Source of the DNA: Candidatus Binataceae bacterium
Lineage (GTDB): Bacteria > Desulfobacterota > Binatia > Binatales > Binataceae
Assembly (NCBI GenBank): GCA_035294265.1
Contig: DATGLK010000057.1
Location: 1-50,948, forward strand
Direction of reading: 5' to 3'
DNA: 50,948 nt
Shown here: in pieces, positions 41,671 through 50,661 of the stretch
Numbering within the stretch: position 1 is the stretch's first letter
Layout: every line of letters starts with the position of its first letter
The notes under the pieces: model-generated
Databases searched by the model: none
Seen by the model: the letters and a program-made list of their open reading frames with translations, nothing else
Told to the model about the DNA's origin: nothing
Translations under genes and position numbers: made by a program

Positions 41671-43353
41671 ATGGCTTACGATCTGGTAATCGACAACGCC
41701 GCGATCTGCGATGGCACCGGGGCCCCACTCTTCTCGGGCTCGGTGGCAATCGAGCAGGGAAAAATTGCAGCCGTCGGCGAGGTCGGTGCCGGCCATCGCC
41801 GAATCAATGCCCACGGGATGGTGCTCGCGCCCGGCTTTATCGATATTCATACCCATTACGACGCCCAGATCGGCTGGGACCCGATGCTTACCTCTTCGTG
41901 CTGGCACGGCGTCACCAGCGTGCTGATGGGCAACTGCGGCGTCGGTGTCGCGCCCTGTCGCCCCGAAGAGCGCGGCACGATGGTGTGGGATCTGGTCAAC
42001 GTCGAGGCAATGCCCTACGACGTGTTGCTCGACGGGCTGAGTTGGGAATGGGGCAGCTTTCCCCAATATATCCAGGCCTGCACGCGCCGCGGCGTGGGAC
42101 TTAACGTTGCCTTCATGGTGCCGCTGTCGGCGCTGCGCTTTTACGTGATGGGTGAAGCAGCCAGTCAGCGCGCGGCCTCGGACGAAGAAACGGCGGCGAT
42201 GGCCGCCTTGCTGCGCGAGGCGATGCAGGCGGGCGCGTACGGCTTCTCGCTCACGATGTTCGAACTGCACAATGGCTACCAGGGGCGCCCCGTCGCCAGC
42301 CGCCTGGCCGGAATGGAAGAGTTGGGCGCGCTGGCGCGCACGATGGCCGAATTTCCTCGCGGCGTGATCGAGGTCAGCGCCCCGCGCAGCCGTCAAAATT
42401 CGGCCCTGCCCTCCGAGGAGGGCTTCGCGATGCTGGTGATGTTGGCGCAGAAGAGCCGCAAGCCAGTAACGTGGCTGTCGGTGCTCGACGTGCCCGGACT
42501 CAAGCCCGGCCTGCAGGAAGCGATGCTGGCGCGCTTCGAACCCTACCGTCTTCAGGGACTGGATATTCGCCCGCAGACCATGACGCGCCCACTGCAAACC
42601 TACCTCTCGCTGCGCGAACCATTCTCCTTCGGCCGTTATGCGTGCTGGCGCAAGGCGCTCAATCGCAGCGCCGCCGACCAGATCGTGCTTTATCGCTCAC
42701 CCGAGTTCCGCGCCGAGTTCCGCGCCGAAGACCGCGCCCGCCCGGGAGGAACAAACTGGGAGACGACCGTTGTCGTCAGCGTGAGCGAGCGCAATCAGCG
42801 CTTTTTCGGCAAATCGATCGCGCAAATCGGCCGTGAAGAAGGCCGCGACCCGATCGATTGCTTCCTCGATCTGGCGATCGACGAGGAGCTCGAGACGGGC
42901 TTTCTGCGTTCGGTGGCCAACATCGATCCAAACCGCGTGCGCGAACTGCTGTCGTTCCCCAACGTCCTGCTGGGGCTCTCCGACGCCGGCGCCCACGTCA
43001 ACCAGATCTGCCAGGCCGGCGAGGCGTCCTATCTGCTGAGCGAATGGGTGCGCAAGCAAAAGCTATTCAGCCTGGAGGAAGGGGTGCGCCGGCTGACCAG
43101 CGAGCCGGCCGATTTCCTGCGCCTGAACGACAAGGGGCGGATTGCGGCGGGCAACGACGCCGACCTGGTGTTGTTCGATCCTGACCGCATCGGGCCAAAG
43201 CCGATCGAGCGGGTCTACGATCTGCCGGGCGGCAAACCGCGCCTGATCGAGCGCGCCGAGGGAATAGCCATGACGGTCGTCGGCGGCCAGGTTCTACTGG
43301 AAAACGGCGACCCCCAAGGAGTTCTTCCCGGCCGTTTGCTCTCGCCGGCGTGA
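41671..43353 (+). CDS. N-acyl-D-amino-acid deacylase family amidohydrolase
   Basis: 560 residues from ATG 41671 (aggggg ahead); an open frame runs upstream over the previous gene but is not coding. The binuclear amidohydrolase pattern APGFIDIHTHYDAQIGWDP, then CWHGVTSVLMGNCGVGVAP is the D-aminoacylase signature, and the C-terminus ends with the beta-sandwich part GRIAAGNDADLVLFDPDRIG. The usual reaction releases an acyl group from N-acyl-D-amino acids, but many members act on other amides. The CGVGVAP segment carries the family cysteine that ligates zinc. Confidence 0.9.
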   Translation: MAYDLVIDNAAICDGTGAPLFSGSVAIEQGKIAAVGEVGAGHRRINAHGMVLAPGFIDIHTHYDAQIGWDPMLTSSCWHGVTSVLMGNCGVGVAPCRPEERGTMVWDLVNVEAMPYDVLLDGLSWEWGSFPQYIQACTRRGVGLNVAFMVPLSALRFYVMGEAASQRAASDEETAAMAALLREAMQAGAYGFSLTMFELHNGYQGRPVASRLAGMEELGALARTMAEFPRGVIEVSAPRSRQNSALPSEEGFAMLVMLAQKSRKPVTWLSVLDVPGLKPGLQEAMLARFEPYRLQGLDIRPQTMTRPLQTYLSLREPFSFGRYACWRKALNRSAADQIVLYRSPEFRAEFRAEDRARPGGTNWETTVVVSVSERNQRFFGKSIAQIGREEGRDPIDCFLDLAIDEELETGFLRSVANIDPNRVRELLSFPNVLLGLSDAGAHVNQICQAGEASYLLSEWVRKQKLFSLEEGVRRLTSEPADFLRLNDKGRIAAGNDADLVLFDPDRIGPKPIERVYDLPGGKPRLIERAEGIAMTVVGGQVLLENGDPQGVLPGRLLSPA

Positions 43354-43388
43354 CACGCCGGCGGCTCGGCAAGCTTGGCTTCATAGCG

Positions 43389-43412
43389 GGCGGGCCCTAG
43401 CAAGGGCTCGCC
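43389..43412. repeat. Short hairpin between convergent genes
   Basis: Nine-pair stem (ggcgggccc with gggctcgcc, one G-T pair) around a 6-base loop. It lies between the deacylase gene and the convergent DUF2844 gene. No T-run, so a bidirectional stem rather than a proven terminator. Confidence 0.4.
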
Positions 43413-43498
43413 TACGACCGGCATGACTGCTACTCGCCTAGTAACTCAGGAAAAGCGTAAGCCACGCCAGAGCCAGTCGATACATTCGCTGGCCCCCT

Positions 43499-43984
43499 CT
43501 ATCGAATCAGAGTCGAGATGTCGACCCCGGATGGCACCAGTGGCGGCGCCCACGCGTAACCGCGAAAGTCTCCGGGGTGACCGCTCATGTCCACCACCAC
43601 GCTGCCAGTGTCGATATGAACCACGTGCAGGCTGTGCATCCGAGACTTGGCCAGCGCGTCGGTGTAGGCCCCAAAGTAGGAGCTGAACAGCGCGTTGAGG
43701 CTCGGCCGATGGGGACCGCTCCAAGCGATCGCGAAGACTTGGCCACTGCCGGTGGCAACATACTGATCTACGGTGGCACCCGAAGTGGGGTCAGTTTGCT
43801 CGACCATGGTATAGGCCGGCCGAGCCTCGCGGACAGTCAGCCCCGTGGCGCCGGGCGAAATGGTATCGCCCAGGCCGGCACGCGCCACGCTGGCCCCACA
43901 TCCGAGCAAAGCCGCAAACGCAGCACTCGCGACTATCGATGAGATCCGATCCGCCTTGAATATCACGGTTACTTTCCTTCGCAT
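43499..43984 (-). CDS. DUF2844-like exported protein
   Basis: 161 residues from ATG 43984 (agagggg eight bases ahead). A signal peptide (ISSIVASAAFAALLGCGASVARA) is followed by a small beta-rich domain whose blocks GQVFAIAWSGPHRPSLNALF, SSYFGAYTDALA and PLVPSGVDISTL match DUF2844. Function unknown. It follows the truncated DUF3443 gene by 12 bases; these two families often occur side by side in Burkholderia-type genomes, so they are probably partners in the envelope. Confidence 0.8.
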   Translation of the reverse strand: MRRKVTVIFKADRISSIVASAAFAALLGCGASVARAGLGDTISPGATGLTVREARPAYTMVEQTDPTSGATVDQYVATGSGQVFAIAWSGPHRPSLNALFSSYFGAYTDALAKSRMHSLHVVHIDTGSVVVDMSGHPGDFRGYAWAPPLVPSGVDISTLIR

Positions 43985-43996
43985 AAAATCGCCCCT

Positions 43997-44791
43997 CTAA
44001 AACGCAAAGTAGGGGCCGGGGCCGAGCACGGTGGTCGAGCCATCGAGCGCGATATACACCGAACGGCCGAAGAAGTAGGGACCACTCCAGGCAAACGTGT
44101 TAGCACCACCGGGATCGCCGATCGCGTCCAAAGCATAGGGCTGAGGTGACTGGCTGGCCAAAAAGGCGTCGGCATTGCCCAGCGGAAAGTTGATCGAGCT
44201 GCTGCCCGTGGTCTTGCCGGTAATCACCGCCGACAATGTGGTGGTCTGAGCTGGGCAATAATAACCGGTTTGGGCCGCGCATTGGGGCAGTCCGGTGGCG
44301 GCATAGGTGGAGAAGGAGAGATAGTCGGTACCCGTATCCAGGTAGCTGTTGGTAAACGTAGTGCCGTTGTAAACCGTCTTCAGGTCGCCGCCCGGTCCGG
44401 TATCGCACACCGCCAACCCCGGCGGTGGTTGATTGTTGCTTTCAGTGCCGATGCCCAGCGTCAGGGTGCCGTAGGCCGCCACTGCGGCGTCGGCGGTCAC
44501 CGGCGACTGGGTCGCCAAGGCGGGCAGGTTCACGACCGATCCGTTGCTGTCGCTGGATAGTTGGAAAATCGGCGAGGGCACATGTTGGCCCGGCCCCGGC
44601 GTGATCGAGGCGCAGGTGCCGCTGCTCTGGCAGGAGTAGTAGAGCCCGCCGTCGAACAGCGAGACATCGATTCCGATCAGCCCGTTGGCGCCAAAGCTGG
44701 TGGGAGTATTGGTCAGGTTGGCGCAGCTGGAAGGCGCCGGGACGAAGCTTTTGGTATCGTCCATCACCTGGATTGGCATCGTCACCTCCAA
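43997..44791 (-). CDS. DUF3443-like protein, N-terminally truncated
   Basis: 264 residues. Blocks GANGLIGIDVSLFDGGLYYS, GIGTESNNQPPPG, SYLDTGTDYLSF and NADAFLASQSPQPYALDAIG, ending GPYFFGRSVYIALDG, follow DUF3443 closely. Intact members have about 150 further residues in front, with a signal sequence and a DTGS motif. Here homology begins exactly at MPIQVMDDTKSF, the first ATG (44779), which happens to have a ggaggt box four bases ahead. Beyond that point the DNA codes for a different protein on the other strand. So it lacks export signals and is probably a disrupted gene, still open to its stop. Confidence 0.75.
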   Translation of the reverse strand: MEVTMPIQVMDDTKSFVPAPSSCANLTNTPTSFGANGLIGIDVSLFDGGLYYSCQSSGTCASITPGPGQHVPSPIFQLSSDSNGSVVNLPALATQSPVTADAAVAAYGTLTLGIGTESNNQPPPGLAVCDTGPGGDLKTVYNGTTFTNSYLDTGTDYLSFSTYAATGLPQCAAQTGYYCPAQTTTLSAVITGKTTGSSSINFPLGNADAFLASQSPQPYALDAIGDPGGANTFAWSGPYFFGRSVYIALDGSTTVLGPGPYFAF

Positions 44792-45080
44792 TCCGATTCC
44801 CTCGGCCGCCGCTACCCCCGTCGCGGGCCAGAGCTACGTGCCGGCCAACACCCAGATGACGGTCATCGTGGGCAACGCGGGAGGAACCTCGCAGCTGTCC
44901 TACACGATGCAAGTTCCCAACCCAGGCCCGGGCAACGTCTCGCCCGTGGGCCCAACACCGTCGTACGCGCAATGGATCGTGCCCGGCGCCACTTTCATCA
45001 ACACTGGCCGCGATCCGATCGCGGTCTATAACTACATGTACGATGCGCAATGCGGCGCGGTCGGCTTCGAACCCAATTAG
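44775..45080 (+). pseudogene. C-terminal fragment of an unknown secreted-type protein
   Basis: About 100 codons reading GIVTSNPIPSAAATPVAGQS, then NTQMTVIVGNAGGTSQLSYT, then WIVPGATFINTGRDPIAVYN and ending CGAVGFEPN. Balanced, beta-rich composition like a real extracytoplasmic domain, but no start: upstream the frame becomes antisense of the DUF3443 gene. It thus appears as a 5'-truncated gene joined head to head with the truncated DUF3443 gene. Family not recognised. Confidence 0.5.
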
Positions 45081-45109
45081 ATTGAAGCACTGGTCGCGCG
45101 GCGGGTCGC

Positions 45110-45709
<600 letters not shown>

Positions 45710-47437
45710 TCACGAGCGTGCCGCAGCGGCGCCTCTGGACTTGGCTTCTCCTGCCGGGGGCAGAGCTTGCTTGCGAGCGTACACGACAACATAAGTGCCA
45801 CGGAATACCGGCTGGAAGTCCGCGTCGACCAGCGCGCCGACTTCCGGCACATCACGCAGTGGGCCCAATCCGGCGGGAAAAACAAGCACGTCGGCTCTGC
45901 CTACCTGATCCAACGTGCGCGAGATTTCGCCAGGTACGCTGAGCCCAGCGATCAGATGCAGCGCCACAGGCGGCATGAACAGAGCCGGATAGAGCAGCGG
46001 CGTGCAGCCATCGGGCTCCAGGACCGCCGCGGGCTTCCCCCGCACAAAAGCCAGCGCTTTTAGCCATTCGTCCCGCTGCGGCGCGGTTGCCCATAGCCCG
46101 GCGGTTGCCGCCCCGCGACGTGAATCGAACCAGCCCGAAAGCGAGAGCGAGGACTGTGAAACCGCGTCTAGATCTCGATTTACAGCCGCCCGCCGGCCGC
46201 CATTGTGGGTCGCACGTATAGGCTCCAGATGGATAATCAGTACACGCGCGAATTTCGCACCAGGCATCAATAACGCACAGGCCAAAATCGCGCATCTCCA
46301 GACCCGCCCAAGCCGGATGGCCGAAGCCAAACCGATAATCGGCAGGTAGCTATAATAGATCCACGAAAACTGATTACCCCATAGCACGACTATGAAAATC
46401 AGCTGGAGCAAGGCGCAGGTCAGGAGAATTTCGCGATTGGAAGCGATTCGTAATAGACACACGAACAGCGCCGCGCCGAAAAGAAGTATAGTTGCGAATA
46501 TATAAAAGCCCGCGATGCTTTCGAAATAGTAGGCCAAGGAAAACCAATGCGGCCACCAAAAGCTCTCACCACTGCCAAAAAAGCCAAAACCCTGTACCGC
46601 GTAGGCCCGAGCGCCGGTAAATGGCAGAATTGTGGCCCGCAAGGATCCTAAGCCGAAATAGATCGCCAATATCAGCGAAGCCACCACCGCTACGGCCACG
46701 GACGGGCCGATCCATTCAATAATCCCATGCCAGGTCAGCTTATTGCGCTGATAGAGCACCAGCACCACCAAGCCGAGCAAAAACGCTCCATAAAACAGCC
46801 CCAGCGCGGGTTTGGCCAACACCGCCAAAGTCGCCCAAATCAAAGCCTGCGGGCGGTTCCCCGCAGCCTGGGCGGCTAGGGCGTGAACGATGAATGCCGC
46901 CTCCAAGGCATGGGAGAAACTCAGATACTGAGTGAACACCAGGATGGGCATGGTAAGCGCGAACAGGAGCACTCCCAGCAAACCTGCGCGTAGCGCAATC
47001 GCGACGCGGACCAATCCCCATACAATGAACAGACTGATCAGCCAGTTCGCGACTTCATATGACCAGGGCGTTAAACCGGCGAGACCGAACCAGAAATGGC
47101 CTGCGAGAAGCCCCAGCAGTCCATAGTAGTAAGAGAAGTCGATTCCTGCTCGATAGCCGTGGCGATAAAGATATTCGGCGGTCAGGTTTCTTCCCGTGTC
47201 GAAAGGCGCGAAACCAAAAAAGTTGAGCGAGGTCGGCAGCCGCATCAGCGCCAGCACCGCCGTCTCGGCCAGGAACACAGCGAAGATTAACCTGCGGTCC
47301 TGGCCCAGGTGCTCGATTTTCCAGAGTTTGGACAAGGCAATTCCCAAGTCGTCACCTGCCGGCCAAGGCGCGCCGGTTGCAGGGGTTATTTGAGCACCTG
47401 GAGCTCGAAGGAGATAAACCAGGCGGGAAAGATCCAC
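45710..47437 (-). CDS. Polytopic membrane protein, possible GT39-like glycosyltransferase
   Basis: 575 codons as an open frame, but the first 30 overlap the broken methyltransferase gene in another frame. The true start is probably the TTG at 47347, which has aggtga ahead. About ten TM segments (for example LISLFIVWGLVRVAIALRAG, AVAVVASLILAIYFGL) precede a soluble C-terminal domain of about 130 residues with LKALAFVRGKPAAVLEPDG and GADVLVFPAG-like text. An early acidic loop (FDTGRNLTAEYLYRHGY) resembles membrane glycosyltransferases using lipid-linked sugars, but I see no firm motif. Neighbouring methyltransferases suggest surface glycan work. Confidence 0.75.
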   Translation of the reverse strand: MDLSRLVYLLRAPGAQITPATGAPWPAGDDLGIALSKLWKIEHLGQDRRLIFAVFLAETAVLALMRLPTSLNFFGFAPFDTGRNLTAEYLYRHGYRAGIDFSYYYGLLGLLAGHFWFGLAGLTPWSYEVANWLISLFIVWGLVRVAIALRAGLLGVLLFALTMPILVFTQYLSFSHALEAAFIVHALAAQAAGNRPQALIWATLAVLAKPALGLFYGAFLLGLVVLVLYQRNKLTWHGIIEWIGPSVAVAVVASLILAIYFGLGSLRATILPFTGARAYAVQGFGFFGSGESFWWPHWFSLAYYFESIAGFYIFATILLFGAALFVCLLRIASNREILLTCALLQLIFIVVLWGNQFSWIYYSYLPIIGLASAIRLGRVWRCAILACALLMPGAKFARVLIIHLEPIRATHNGGRRAAVNRDLDAVSQSSLSLSGWFDSRRGAATAGLWATAPQRDEWLKALAFVRGKPAAVLEPDGCTPLLYPALFMPPVALHLIAGLSVPGEISRTLDQVGRADVLVFPAGLGPLRDVPEVGALVDADFQPVFRGTYVVVYARKQALPPAGEAKSRGAAAARS

Positions 47438-47933
47438 GTCCAGCTAGCCCCGTAGGCCTCCAACCGGCGGTTGGCGAGTCGCCGGACCACCTTGTTGAAT
47501 AAAGTTGGCGGGAACACGATCTGCCGTTTAGACAACTTGAAGCGAGCGGGCGAATACAAGTCAATTTCGTGACCTGAAGTGAAATAATCGAATGTCGACC
47601 AGTCGAGAACGTGTCGGTGCGTCGGATCGGTAAAAGCGTTCGCGCAGGAAAAATGTTACTGCAATGTGTACCATGGCGCCGTCGCGGCAAACGTGGTGTC
47701 AACATGGTCGCTACATGCTCAATCACGTCGATCGCGGATACCTCGACAAAGCGATCGTCCTCGCACGACCAGGGGCGCACGTCAAGCTTATGAACAATAT
47801 GCGGATCCGGCTCGACCGTGCCAACCCGGCCCCACGTTGATCGCATCGGGTAGGTGCTTGCGGCTGCAGCCAGATTCAGGCGGTTAACCGGCGCGCTACA
47901 GCGGGAATTTCGCGTTAGAGAAGGCGGCATCAT
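47386..47933 (-). pseudogene. Frameshifted SAM-dependent methyltransferase
   Basis: One frame from 47933 gives NRLNLAAAASTYP, then PHIVHKLDVRPWSCEDDRFV and EVSAIDVIEHVA, a methyltransferase core (the ...D.....LP...FD...D.IEH type). The next pieces need frame changes: ANAFTDPTHRHVLDWSTFDY, FTSGHEIDLYSPARFKLSKR, then WTWIFPAWFISFELQVLK and a stop at 47388-47386. The glycine-rich and VLKPGG parts between are lost or garbled. The order matches a family of small methyltransferases in glycan clusters that end AWIFPA.FL.FEL.V. It must be inactive. Confidence 0.7.
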
Positions 47934-48135
47934 AGTCGGTTGCGGCCACGATAAGATATCATAGCTACCGGCCGCTCAAAGTTGGGTCGCTCGGCGCAGC
48001 GGGGAATCTTGCGATCCCCATCTCTGTGTATAAATGCACCGGCAGGCGGACCGAGGGCGACTGTTGTTATCGCCTGTGCTGGGATCTAGCTTGGTCAGCC
48101 CTCTGACAGTGGAGGGTTTGGAGGATCATGGGGAA

Positions 48136-48157
48136 ATGGGGCAAAATTCAGCCCCAT
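48136..48157 (+). other. Leader hairpin before the methyltransferase gene
   Basis: Perfect 7-bp inverted repeat atggggc/gccccat with an A/T-rich 8-base loop, 21 bases before the ATG of the next gene. Could affect translation or be a binding site; nothing more can be said. Confidence 0.3.
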
Positions 48158-48177
48158 CTTAGAGAGTTAATTCGGCT

Positions 48178-48876
48178 ATGCCAGCCACTAGGCGTAACTG
48201 GCGCGAGCATTACGAGCGCCAGGGTCAAGAGCCCACGATTTGCTGTTCCGAGCCGGTGATCGTCGATGCGGTATTGAAAATGGCCCACGACCGCGCGGCG
48301 CGTCTCGGACGCATCCTGGATGTCGGATGCGGGGCGAATCTAACCTACGACGTAGCGCTGGCCGATAGTGGCAAATCGGTGTTCGCCATGGACTTCGCGG
48401 CGACCTTTCTAGCCCATGCGCCCCGTCATCCGCGTATCGCTCTGACCCAGGGAGACGCCACCGCGCTGCCTTACCGCGACGGCTGCTTCGATACCGTGAT
48501 CTGTTCCGAAACCTTGGAGCACCTCTTGGAGCCCGAGGCTGCCGTGCGCGAAATCGCCCGCGTGCTCCGCCCGGGCGGCATGCTCCTGGTCACGGTACCG
48601 AACCTATTGAACGCTTCGCGCCTGGTCGAAATGATCCGAACCAGGGACTTCAGCATTCGACTGATGGAAGGACACCTGCGCGAATATTCGCCGAAGAGTC
48701 TGCGCTTGCTACTAACGGGCCACTTCGAGGTCGTGCGCTCTTATCCGGTGGGTTTTGGCTGGCGGGGAAAGTTCGGCGGGCTAATTGAGGCGCTTATCCG
48801 ATGCGGATTGCTGCGACGGCTGTCAAAATCGGTCGCTGTGTGTGCGATCCGACGCCCGGCAAACATGCCCTGCTGA
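48178..48876 (+). CDS. Class I SAM-dependent methyltransferase
   Basis: 232 residues of the Methyltransf_11/UbiE-like type: motif I RILDVGCGANLTYDVAL, acidic post-I residue in VFAMDFAATF, GDATALPYRDGCFDTVICSE, and REIARVLRPGGMLLVTVPNL. No signal or membrane segment. It probably methylates a small molecule, lipid or sugar head group; neighbours (FkbM methyltransferase, membrane protein) favour surface glycan modification. Convergent with the FkbM gene, 12 bases between stops. Confidence 0.88.
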   Translation: MPATRRNWREHYERQGQEPTICCSEPVIVDAVLKMAHDRAARLGRILDVGCGANLTYDVALADSGKSVFAMDFAATFLAHAPRHPRIALTQGDATALPYRDGCFDTVICSETLEHLLEPEAAVREIARVLRPGGMLLVTVPNLLNASRLVEMIRTRDFSIRLMEGHLREYSPKSLRLLLTGHFEVVRSYPVGFGWRGKFGGLIEALIRCGLLRRLSKSVAVCAIRRPANMPC

Positions 48877-48888
48877 AAGGCTTCGGGT

Positions 48889-49734
48889 TTAACGCCACCT
48901 GAGATGAACCAGGCCGTGCTCGCCCAGTGCATCGCTCTGTCCGCCCAGTGGGACCGCGTCCAAGCTCATTAGTTCGAGGAACTCCTCGGCCTGAGCGCGC
49001 GTGGTTTTGGCCGATGCCCACACGGATGGATGCATCTCGACTACCAGTCCCAGGCGGCCGCGAGTGCGATTTAAAGTTTCAACCGCTCCGCCCAACGCAG
49101 CGAACTCGAAGCCCTCGATATCAATCAAAATCCAGTCTGGTTCAAGCGCATTGTGCCGGCAATAGTCATCGATCGTAATCTGTGGAACCTTGATTGGCTC
49201 AGTGGCTTTCAGACGCTGGTTGGGCTCGCCAAGACGGCTCATGCCATCCACGCCAATCCGGTAGAGCGTGACCACGCCCGAAGTCGCGCCGATCGCGATC
49301 GGTTCGAAATCAACTCGATCTTCAAATCCGTTAAGGCGAACGTGTGCGGACAGGACCTCGACGGCGGCCGGATTGGGCTCGAAGGCGACTACCTTGCCCG
49401 ATGGTCCCGTCCAATGGGCGAACTGCAGAACGTACACTCCCACATTGGCGCCGACATCAAAGCAAACGGCTCCCGGCTTTACCCTTTGGCGCAGAAAATC
49501 CGCGACGGGAGCGTCGTACTCGTGGGCGAGACGGCGGCGCTGGCGCGGATCGATACGAAAGCCGACTGAGTTGATTTCCCAGGCAATCCCCCGCCCGCCG
49601 CTGACCAAACTAAGCGCGCTTTCGTAAGCGGGGCGCAGGACTCGAATCGGCCAGCTGTCCCGGCCGATTGCACCGGCCAATGCGCGTCCCAAACGCTGGG
49701 CACTCGCGCTCAGCCCTGAATCGGAAAAGCCCAT
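48889..49734 (-). CDS. FkbM-family methyltransferase
   Basis: 281 residues from ATG 49734, chosen over an open frame to 49872 whose first 46 residues are basic and atypical. FkbM signatures are VCFDVGANVGVYVLQFA, VVAFEPNPAAVEVL, DWILIDIEGFEFAALGGA and LGLVVEMHPS. These enzymes O-methylate sugars or polyketides; in glycan clusters they cap or decorate surface polysaccharides. It follows the toxin-antitoxin pair on the same strand. Confidence 0.92.
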   Translation of the reverse strand: MGFSDSGLSASAQRLGRALAGAIGRDSWPIRVLRPAYESALSLVSGGRGIAWEINSVGFRIDPRQRRRLAHEYDAPVADFLRQRVKPGAVCFDVGANVGVYVLQFAHWTGPSGKVVAFEPNPAAVEVLSAHVRLNGFEDRVDFEPIAIGATSGVVTLYRIGVDGMSRLGEPNQRLKATEPIKVPQITIDDYCRHNALEPDWILIDIEGFEFAALGGAVETLNRTRGRLGLVVEMHPSVWASAKTTRAQAEEFLELMSLDAVPLGGQSDALGEHGLVHLRWR

Positions 49735-49835
49735 AAACGTTAGCCTTCGGTATAGTCGAGGCGCGCTCCCGGGGGCAAGCTGGATCGCGACGGCCGCGCG
49801 GTTCGCGGTCTCGGGCAGGCCGATTGCGGTCTGCT

Positions 49836-50258
49836 TTACGCGGAAGGGACGGCTGCGAAGGGGTTGATGCACCGCACGCCGCTTCGTTCGATGTCTTTGA
49901 GGTTTCGAGTCGCGACAACGAGCCCGTGGGTTTGAGCGGTGGCGGCCAGCAAAGCATCAACCACCGGAAGACTGTCGCGAGCGTTCAACCGCCCCCAGTT
50001 CTGCGCCACTTCCTCGTCCACCGGCAGTATGCGATCAGCAAACGAGTGCAGCAATTCTTCAAGCCATTGCTCCAGTCTGTCAGCCCGGCGAGCGCTGCGT
50101 AGCCTCAGGCGCTCGATGCCCTGACGTATCTCGCCCACAACCAGCACGCTCAAAAACAATTCCTCATCGCCAACCTGCTGGTACCAGGCGGCAACCCGGG
50201 GGTTGCATCGCTGGCCTTTCCCAACCTCCGAAATGACGTTGGTGTCGATCAGATACAT
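49836..50258 (-). CDS. vapC: PIN-domain RNase toxin (VapC-like)
   Basis: 140 residues. YLIDTNVISEV at the start (Asp5), VVGEIRQG (Glu), SLPVVDALLAATAQ with the third and fourth acidic positions, and VATRNLKDIERSGV at the end make up the PIN active site for Mg-dependent RNA cleavage. Start overlaps the antitoxin stop by ten bases, typical of toxin-antitoxin operons. All catalytic acids look intact, so it may be active. Confidence 0.93.
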   Translation of the reverse strand: MYLIDTNVISEVGKGQRCNPRVAAWYQQVGDEELFLSVLVVGEIRQGIERLRLRSARRADRLEQWLEELLHSFADRILPVDEEVAQNWGRLNARDSLPVVDALLAATAQTHGLVVATRNLKDIERSGVRCINPFAAVPSA

Positions 50259-50494
50259 TCGATCTCGACGGCCCGTCCCGTGTCGCGCGACCGAACGATC
50301 TCCACGCCCGCAAGCGGCGCCGCCGCGAGCAAAGCTTTGAGACTTTTCCCGCCGCGCAAACGGCGGTATTCCTCGGCCGGCACGATGACCGCCACGGCTT
50401 TGCCCCGCCGAGTAATCGTTTGCGGTCCTTCCTTGAGCGCCCGATCGACCAGTTCGCTGAACCGCGCCTTTGCTTGCTGTACCTGCCAGTTCAT
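50249..50494 (-). CDS. Phd/YefM-type antitoxin
   Basis: 81 residues from ATG 50494 (a second ATG at 50500 is possible). NWQVQQAKARFSELVDRALK and TRRGKAVAVIVPAEEYRRL are the Phd/YefM DNA-binding core; the C-terminal segment wraps and inhibits the PIN toxin. No Shine-Dalgarno is seen, so the mRNA may be leaderless. It probably represses its own promoter through the palindrome 5-11 bases upstream of the possible starts. Confidence 0.93.
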   Translation of the reverse strand: MNWQVQQAKARFSELVDRALKEGPQTITRRGKAVAVIVPAEEYRRLRGGKSLKALLAAAPLAGVEIVRSRDTGRAVEIECI

Positions 50495-50504
50495 GAGCAT
50501 AAGT

Positions 50505-50517
50505 CTAGTCAGACTAG
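50505..50517. promoter_or_regulatory. Palindromic operator of the toxin-antitoxin operon
   Basis: CTAGTC-A-GACTAG, a perfect 6-1-6 inverted repeat just before the antitoxin start. On the minus strand a weak TTGCGT...TAGACT pair (18-base spacer) overlaps it. This is the usual place for autorepression by Phd-type antitoxins. Confidence 0.6.
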
Positions 50518-50661
50518 TTATCTTGACGCAAGAATCTTAATGCGTCACGCAAGCGCCAATGCATAGACACAGGCTGTGCGCGATCCTTGGCAAAGCGGGC
50601 CGGCTGCGCGACAATGGCGGCGACATTTTCCCGGCACTTCAGCCAAGAGAGGGACGGCGTC

